The notes beneath the pieces were generated by a model that did no database searches, was not told where the DNA came from, and saw only the letters and a program-made list of their open reading frames with translations. Below are positions 60,588-64,000 of a DNA stretch of 64,000 nucleotides, in pieces. The translations under genes and the position numbers were made by a program. The stretch spans positions 7,440,001-7,504,000 of the forward strand of contig NZ_CP108394.1 in assembly GCF_041435215.1 (NCBI RefSeq). The letters are read 5' to 3'. The DNA is from Streptomyces sp. NBC_01314 (lineage in GTDB: Bacteria > Actinomycetota > Actinomycetes > Streptomycetales > Streptomycetaceae). Numbering within the stretch: the first letter of the stretch is position 1; every line of letters starts with the position of its first letter.

Positions 60588-60755
60588 ATGAGCCTCCACA
60601 GCACCGCTGCCGACTTGGTCACTTTCGCCGCCGAGGGCGGCGGGGAGCACGCCGGCAACCACGAGAGCCTGAGCCCCTACCTGACCGGCGGCGGAGCCTT
60701 CTTCGCCCTGCTGCTGCTGCTGTGGATCACCACCCGCTTCAACCGCGATCGCTAA
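60588..60755 (+). CDS. 55-residue membrane microprotein ending FNRDR
   Basis: ATG at 60588 opens a 55-codon frame: '[20 protein letters not shown]', '[18 protein letters not shown]', then a transmembrane helix '[12 protein letters not shown]' and the tail 'RFNRDR'. It shares helix position and the x-RDR terminus with the microprotein 180 bases upstream, suggesting a duplicated pair. TAGGTC 17 bases upstream is a possible -10. The nadD gene follows after 58 bases. Function unknown. Confidence 0.68.
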   Translation: MSLHSTAADLVTFAAEGGGEHAGNHESLSPYLTGGGAFFALLLLLWITTRFNRDR

Positions 60756-60813
60756 TCCGCGCAAAAGGACGTTCGAACGGAGCGCGTCGGCCGGGCCGGT
60801 AGGCTCTCCACGC

Positions 60814-61524
60814 ATGGGAGAGCAGGAAATGCCTACCGGCCCGGAGCACGACAAGGCGGCGGACCAGGCGTACGACACGACCGACGGCCGGGCCGACAGC
60901 GCTCCCGGCGTACTGGTGAACCGCCCGTCGGAGCCCGGTCGGCGCCGTCTCGGAGTCATGGGCGGAACGTTCGACCCGATCCACCACGGGCACCTCGTGG
61001 CGGCCCAGGAGGTCGCCGCGCAGTTCGGACTCGACGAGGTCGTGTTCGTGCCGACCGGCCAGCCGTGGCAGAAGTCCCACCGCTCGGTCTCGGCGGCCGA
61101 GGACCGCTATCTGATGACGGTCATCGCCACGGCCGAGAACCCGCACTTCTCCGTGAGCCGCATCGACATCGACCGCAAGGGCCTCACCTACACCATCGAC
61201 ACCCTGCGCGAACTGCACGAGCTCAACCCCGACTCGGACCTCTTCTTCATCACCGGTGCCGACGCGCTCAGCCAGATCCTCACCTGGCGCGACGCCGAGG
61301 AACTCTTCTCCCTCTCGCACTTCATCGGGGTCACCCGTCCGGGTCACACCCTGGCGGACCCGGGCCTGCCCGCGGGCGGGGTCTCGCTGGTCGAGGTCCC
61401 GGCGCTGGCCATCTCCTCCACAGACTGCCGTGCGAGAGTCGCCAAGGGCGACCCCGTCTGGTACCTGGTGCCGGACGGCGTGGTGCGCTACATCGACAAA
61501 CGGCAGCTGTACCGCGGCGAGTGA
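60814..61524 (+). CDS. nadD: Nicotinate-nucleotide adenylyltransferase
   Basis: Forms deamido-NAD from nicotinate mononucleotide and ATP. 236 residues; the core starts with '[11 protein letters not shown]' at 50-60, after an acidic N-terminal extension of about 45 residues not needed for catalysis. The '[20 protein letters not shown]' motif (ISSTxxR) near the end is intact. TAGGCT lies eight bases before the ATG, so the leader is one or two bases at most. The usual nadD-LytR_C-rsfS order follows with a 16-base gap. A start further downstream, nearer the core, cannot be excluded. Confidence 0.95.
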   Translation: MGEQEMPTGPEHDKAADQAYDTTDGRADSAPGVLVNRPSEPGRRRLGVMGGTFDPIHHGHLVAAQEVAAQFGLDEVVFVPTGQPWQKSHRSVSAAEDRYLMTVIATAENPHFSVSRIDIDRKGLTYTIDTLRELHELNPDSDLFFITGADALSQILTWRDAEELFSLSHFIGVTRPGHTLADPGLPAGGVSLVEVPALAISSTDCRARVAKGDPVWYLVPDGVVRYIDKRQLYRGE

Positions 61525-61540
61525 GCCGAGAGGGGCACCG

Positions 61541-63361
61541 GTGAACGACCGATACGACGCCGGCTACGGAGGCGACCAGAGCTACGTACTCGTCGGCTAC
61601 GACGAGTACGGCCAGCCGGTGTACCGCCAGGCGCCCGCCCAGCAGGTGCCTCAGCAACAGGCGTACGACCCCTACGGGACACAGCAGCCCCAGGGGTACG
61701 GCCAGGACTACGGCTACGACCCGTACGCGGCCGGCCAGGTTCAGCAGCAGCACCCGCAGGGGTACGGCACGGGCTACGACACCGGCTACGACACGGGCCG
61801 GCAGGCACCCGCGCCCGCCTACGACCCGTACGACCCCTACGGGCAGACCGCGGCCGCCGGCCCGCAGGCCCCCGTCGCCGAGCAGACCGCCTACATTCCA
61901 CAGCAGTCGGCACCGCCGGGGACCGCCGAGGAGAGCGCGCCCCGGGCCGGTGACGCGCGCCCGGAGCGGGACTCCGCCGAACCCGAACAGGACCACCGCG
62001 CCGAGCAGTTCGCCTTCGTCGAGGACCCCGACGGCGACTCCGAGGACGTCATCGACTGGCTGAACTTCACCGAGAACCGCACCGAGCGCCGTGAGGAGGC
62101 CAAGCGGCGGGCCAAGAGCCGGCTGGTCGCCCTGGTCGTGGTCCTCGCCCTGGTCGCGGTCGGCGGCGTCGGCTACATGTGGTGGGCGGGCACGCTGCCC
62201 GGTGCATCCTCGGACGGGCAGACCGGCACCACGACCTCCGCGGCCGCGCAGAAGCGGGACGTGGTCGTCGTCCATCTGCACGACACCAAGAACGGCGGCA
62301 CCTCCACGGCGCTGCTCGTCGACAACGCCACCACCGAGCGGGGCGCCACCGTCCTGATCCCCAACGCCCTCGCCCTGACCGGCGACGACGGCACCACGAC
62401 GACCCTCGCCAAGTCCGTCGAGGACGACGGCTCCTCCGGCACCCGCGACGCACTCGACACCGTCCTCGGCACCGACATCGAGGGCACCTGGCGGCTGGAC
62501 ACCCCGTATCTGAACAACCTCGTCGGACTCGTCGGCAACATCGATATCGACACCAACGCGAACGTGCCCGACCCCGAGGCGAAGAAGAAGGGCGCCGCCC
62601 CACTCGTCACCAAGGGCAAGGCGCAGACCCTCAGCGGCAAGATGGCCGTCGCCTACGCCACCTACCGGGCGTCCGGCGAGTCGCAGGACGCCCAGCTGAA
62701 GCGGTTCGGGCAGGTCATGCAGGGCGTGCTGCGCAAGCTGTCCTCCGACGCGCAGGCCGCCACGGTCACCGTGCAGACGCTGGCCCAGATCCTCGACCCC
62801 TCGCTCAGCGACGGGGACCTCGGCGCCTTCCTCGCCAAGCTCGCCGACCACGCCAAGGGCGGCGACTACACGACCGAGTCGCTGCCCGTGCAGCAGGACG
62901 GCACGCTCAGCGCGGAGGACTCCGACAGCGTGGTCAAGGACCTGCTCGGCGGCGCCGCGAAGAGCCCCGACGCCGGGGACGCCGTCCGGGTCGGCATCCG
63001 CAACGCCACCGGCGAGAAGGACGCCACCGAACAGGCCCGCGTGGTCGTCCTCAACGGCGGCTACACCTTCCTCGACGCCGGCACCACCGCCACCGCCCGG
63101 GCGACCTCCCAGGTCACCTACTCCGACGCGGCCCGCAAACAGGACGCCGTCGAGGTCGCCAAGACCCTCGGCCTCCCGATCGGCGCCGTGAAGAAGGGCG
63201 AGACCACGTCGAACGCCGACGTCTCGGTCGTCCTCGGCCAGAACTACGAGACGACGGGTACGTCCGGGACGACAGGCACGTCCGGGACGTCCGGGACGTC
63301 CGGGACGTCCGGTACGACAGGCACGACAGGCACGACAGGCACGACAGGGACCACGGGCTGA
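61541..63361 (+). CDS. LytR_C-domain membrane protein with degenerate LCP-like region
   Basis: 606 residues. A cytoplasmic Tyr/Gln/Pro/Gly-rich N-terminus (about 1-190, 'YDPYGTQQPQGYGQDYGYDP') precedes a transmembrane helix ('RLVALVVVLALVAVGGVGYM'), an LCP-like domain ('VVVVHLHDTKNGGTSTALLV', 'LAKSVEDDGSSGTRDALDTV') and a LytR C-terminal domain ('VRVGIRNATGEKDATEQARV', 'SVVLGQNY'). LCP enzymes attach wall polymers using conserved Arg and Asp residues; the 'SIPRD'-type Arg motif is replaced by 'LIPNALALTG', so catalysis is doubtful. The protein ends in about 12 Thr-Ser/Thr-Gly triplets. GTG with GAGAGGGG upstream. Confidence 0.78.
   Translation: MNDRYDAGYGGDQSYVLVGYDEYGQPVYRQAPAQQVPQQQAYDPYGTQQPQGYGQDYGYDPYAAGQVQQQHPQGYGTGYDTGYDTGRQAPAPAYDPYDPYGQTAAAGPQAPVAEQTAYIPQQSAPPGTAEESAPRAGDARPERDSAEPEQDHRAEQFAFVEDPDGDSEDVIDWLNFTENRTERREEAKRRAKSRLVALVVVLALVAVGGVGYMWWAGTLPGASSDGQTGTTTSAAAQKRDVVVVHLHDTKNGGTSTALLVDNATTERGATVLIPNALALTGDDGTTTTLAKSVEDDGSSGTRDALDTVLGTDIEGTWRLDTPYLNNLVGLVGNIDIDTNANVPDPEAKKKGAAPLVTKGKAQTLSGKMAVAYATYRASGESQDAQLKRFGQVMQGVLRKLSSDAQAATVTVQTLAQILDPSLSDGDLGAFLAKLADHAKGGDYTTESLPVQQDGTLSAEDSDSVVKDLLGGAAKSPDAGDAVRVGIRNATGEKDATEQARVVVLNGGYTFLDAGTTATARATSQVTYSDAARKQDAVEVAKTLGLPIGAVKKGETTSNADVSVVLGQNYETTGTSGTTGTSGTSGTSGTSGTTGTTGTTGTTGTTG
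63252..63358 (+). repeat. 9-bp tandem repeats coding a Thr/Ser/Gly tail
   Basis: Blocks of GGGACGTCC and then ACGACAGGC, each repeated about four times in frame, encode the TSG/TTG tail of the LytR_C protein. Length is likely to vary between strains. Confidence 0.75.
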
Positions 63362-63434
63362 CCGGAAACCACGGGCCGGCCGGGGATCGCGGGCCGGCCG
63401 AACCGGGAGGATCCCACCGGAATGATCGACAGCA

Positions 63435-63471
63435 GGCCCCGGAGCCGCCGCATCGGCGCCGCTCCGGGGCC
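63435..63471 (+). terminator. Hairpin between LytR_C gene and rsfS
   Basis: GGCCCCGGAGC (63435-63445) pairs with GCTCCGGGGCC (63461-63471); an outer GATC-containing arm may lengthen the stem. About 75 bases after the stop codon. Confidence 0.65.
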
Positions 63472-63562
63472 CTGATCGATAACACGTGGGGCGGCGTCGG
63501 TGGGCCGTGAGACCCTTGGGGTAGCCCGTGAGGGTTCCTGACCGACGACCGAAAGCCGTGAA

Positions 63563-64000
63563 GTGACCGCCACCGACCGCTCTCTCGAGCTCATCACCAC
63601 CGCCGCGCAAGCGGCCGCCGACAAGCTCGCGCATGACGTCATCGCGTACGACGTCAGCGATGTGCTGTCCATCACGGACGCCTTCCTGCTCGCCTCCGCG
63701 CCCAACGACCGCCAGGTCAAGTCGATCGTCGACGAGATCGAGGAGCGGCTGAACAAGGAGCTCGGCGCCAAGCCGGTCCGCCGTGAGGGCGACCGCGAGG
63801 CCCGCTGGGTACTGCTGGACTACGTCGACATCGTCGTCCACGTCCAGCACAGCGAGGAGCGGGTGTTCTACGCCCTGGAGCGGCTGTGGAAGGACTGCCC
63901 CGAGCTTGAGCTGCCCGCCGACGCCAAGGCCACCCGGGGCAAGGGCGCCGAGCACGCCAAGCTGCGCGCCGCCGAGGAGGAGGCCGAGCTGGACGGGGAG
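63563..64000 (+). CDS. rsfS: Ribosomal silencing factor RsfS (partial, cut by window edge)
   Basis: RsfS/Iojap protein that binds L14 and blocks subunit joining in starvation. 146 codons are present with no stop before the edge. 'DVSDVLSITDAFLLASAPND' and 'RREGDREARWVLLDYVDIVV' then 'HVQHSEERVFYALERLWKDC' are hallmark segments. The C-terminus already exceeds the E. coli length by an acidic/Lys-rich extension. GTG start chosen; the ribosome site is weak. Confidence 0.93.
   Translation, partial: MTATDRSLELITTAAQAAADKLAHDVIAYDVSDVLSITDAFLLASAPNDRQVKSIVDEIEERLNKELGAKPVRREGDREARWVLLDYVDIVVHVQHSEERVFYALERLWKDCPELELPADAKATRGKGAEHAKLRAAEEEAELDGE

Noticed and set aside
61331..63955. Long minus-strand frame covering the LytR_C gene and rsfS
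   Set aside because: Spans two genes with clear plus-strand coding and the 9-bp repeat; an antisense shadow.
1..64000. CRISPR array, prophage, restriction or toxin-antitoxin system
   Set aside because: No regularly spaced repeats, phage structural genes, methylase/nuclease pairs or toxin-antitoxin operons were recognised on either strand; the only nuclease system is TnpB of the IS element.

Overview
The window is a high-GC actinobacterial chromosome segment, almost certainly Streptomyces. The evidence is the strong GC bias at third codon positions, frequent GTG starts, and gene content and order: tig-clpP1-clpP2-clpX, valS-folC-ndk-mreBCD-pbp2-rodA, rne-rplU-rpmA-obg, proB-proA, nadD-LytR_C-rsfS. 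This matches the mre region of S. coelicolor as I recall it. Nearly all of it is core chromosome. The accessory parts are a tRNA-linked patch (about 14.2-15.5 kb) and an IS200/IS605 insertion with decayed neighbours (about 38.7-41.7 kb).

Layout. 0-14 kb: an edge-truncated ROK regulator, a BioY biotin transporter, a sortase-anchored surface protein, a Ser/Thr kinase, an amino-acid permease, RpiB, an Fpg/Nei glycosylase, an Eis-like acetyltransferase, a PP2C phosphatase, an HD hydrolase and a membrane acyltransferase. 14.2-15.7 kb: a small membrane protein, then a tRNA-Gly gene with a partial second copy of its 3' half 1.2 kb away. Between them lie a DUF6083 zinc-ribbon gene and two tRNA-like structures. 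tRNA-Pro follows. 15.9-20.7 kb: trigger factor and the ClpP1P2/ClpX protease, with a ClgR-type operator before clpP1. 20.9-28 kb: a small secreted cysteine protein, a proline/glutamine-rich membrane protein, valS, folC, a DUF4233 protein and ndk. 28.3-34.9 kb: the mreB-mreC-mreD-pbp2-rodA spore-wall/elongasome operon. 35-44 kb: a CYTH-CHAD protein, a TIGR03960 radical SAM enzyme, the IS element, a repetitive membrane protein and the TIGR03936 partner of the radical SAM enzyme. 44-51 kb: an RNase E/G with long repetitive arms, ribosomal proteins L21 and L27, and Obg. 51-59 kb: a TagF-like polymerase (PdtA-like), proB, a conserved unknown, proA, and two membrane proteins sharing an N-terminal motif. 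59-64 kb: an M48 protease, two tiny membrane proteins, nadD, a LytR_C-domain protein and the 5' part of rsfS.

Functional themes are protein quality control (Tig, ClpXP), cell-wall and spore-envelope assembly (Mre/PBP2/RodA, PdtA, LytR_C protein), ribosome and RNA maturation (RNase E/G, L21, L27, Obg, RsfS), and proline, NAD and folate metabolism. At least eight genes carry a -10-like TAnnnT hexamer exactly six bases before the start codon, predicting leaderless mRNAs. Two families of intergenic repeats recur in 3' regions. No CRISPR array, prophage or biosynthetic cluster was seen. The least explained material is the tRNA-derived patch near 15.1 kb, the repeat-built membrane protein at 41.8 kb, the twin micro-proteins at 60.2-60.8 kb and the shared 'SVVFDExFVRAA' motif at 57-58 kb.
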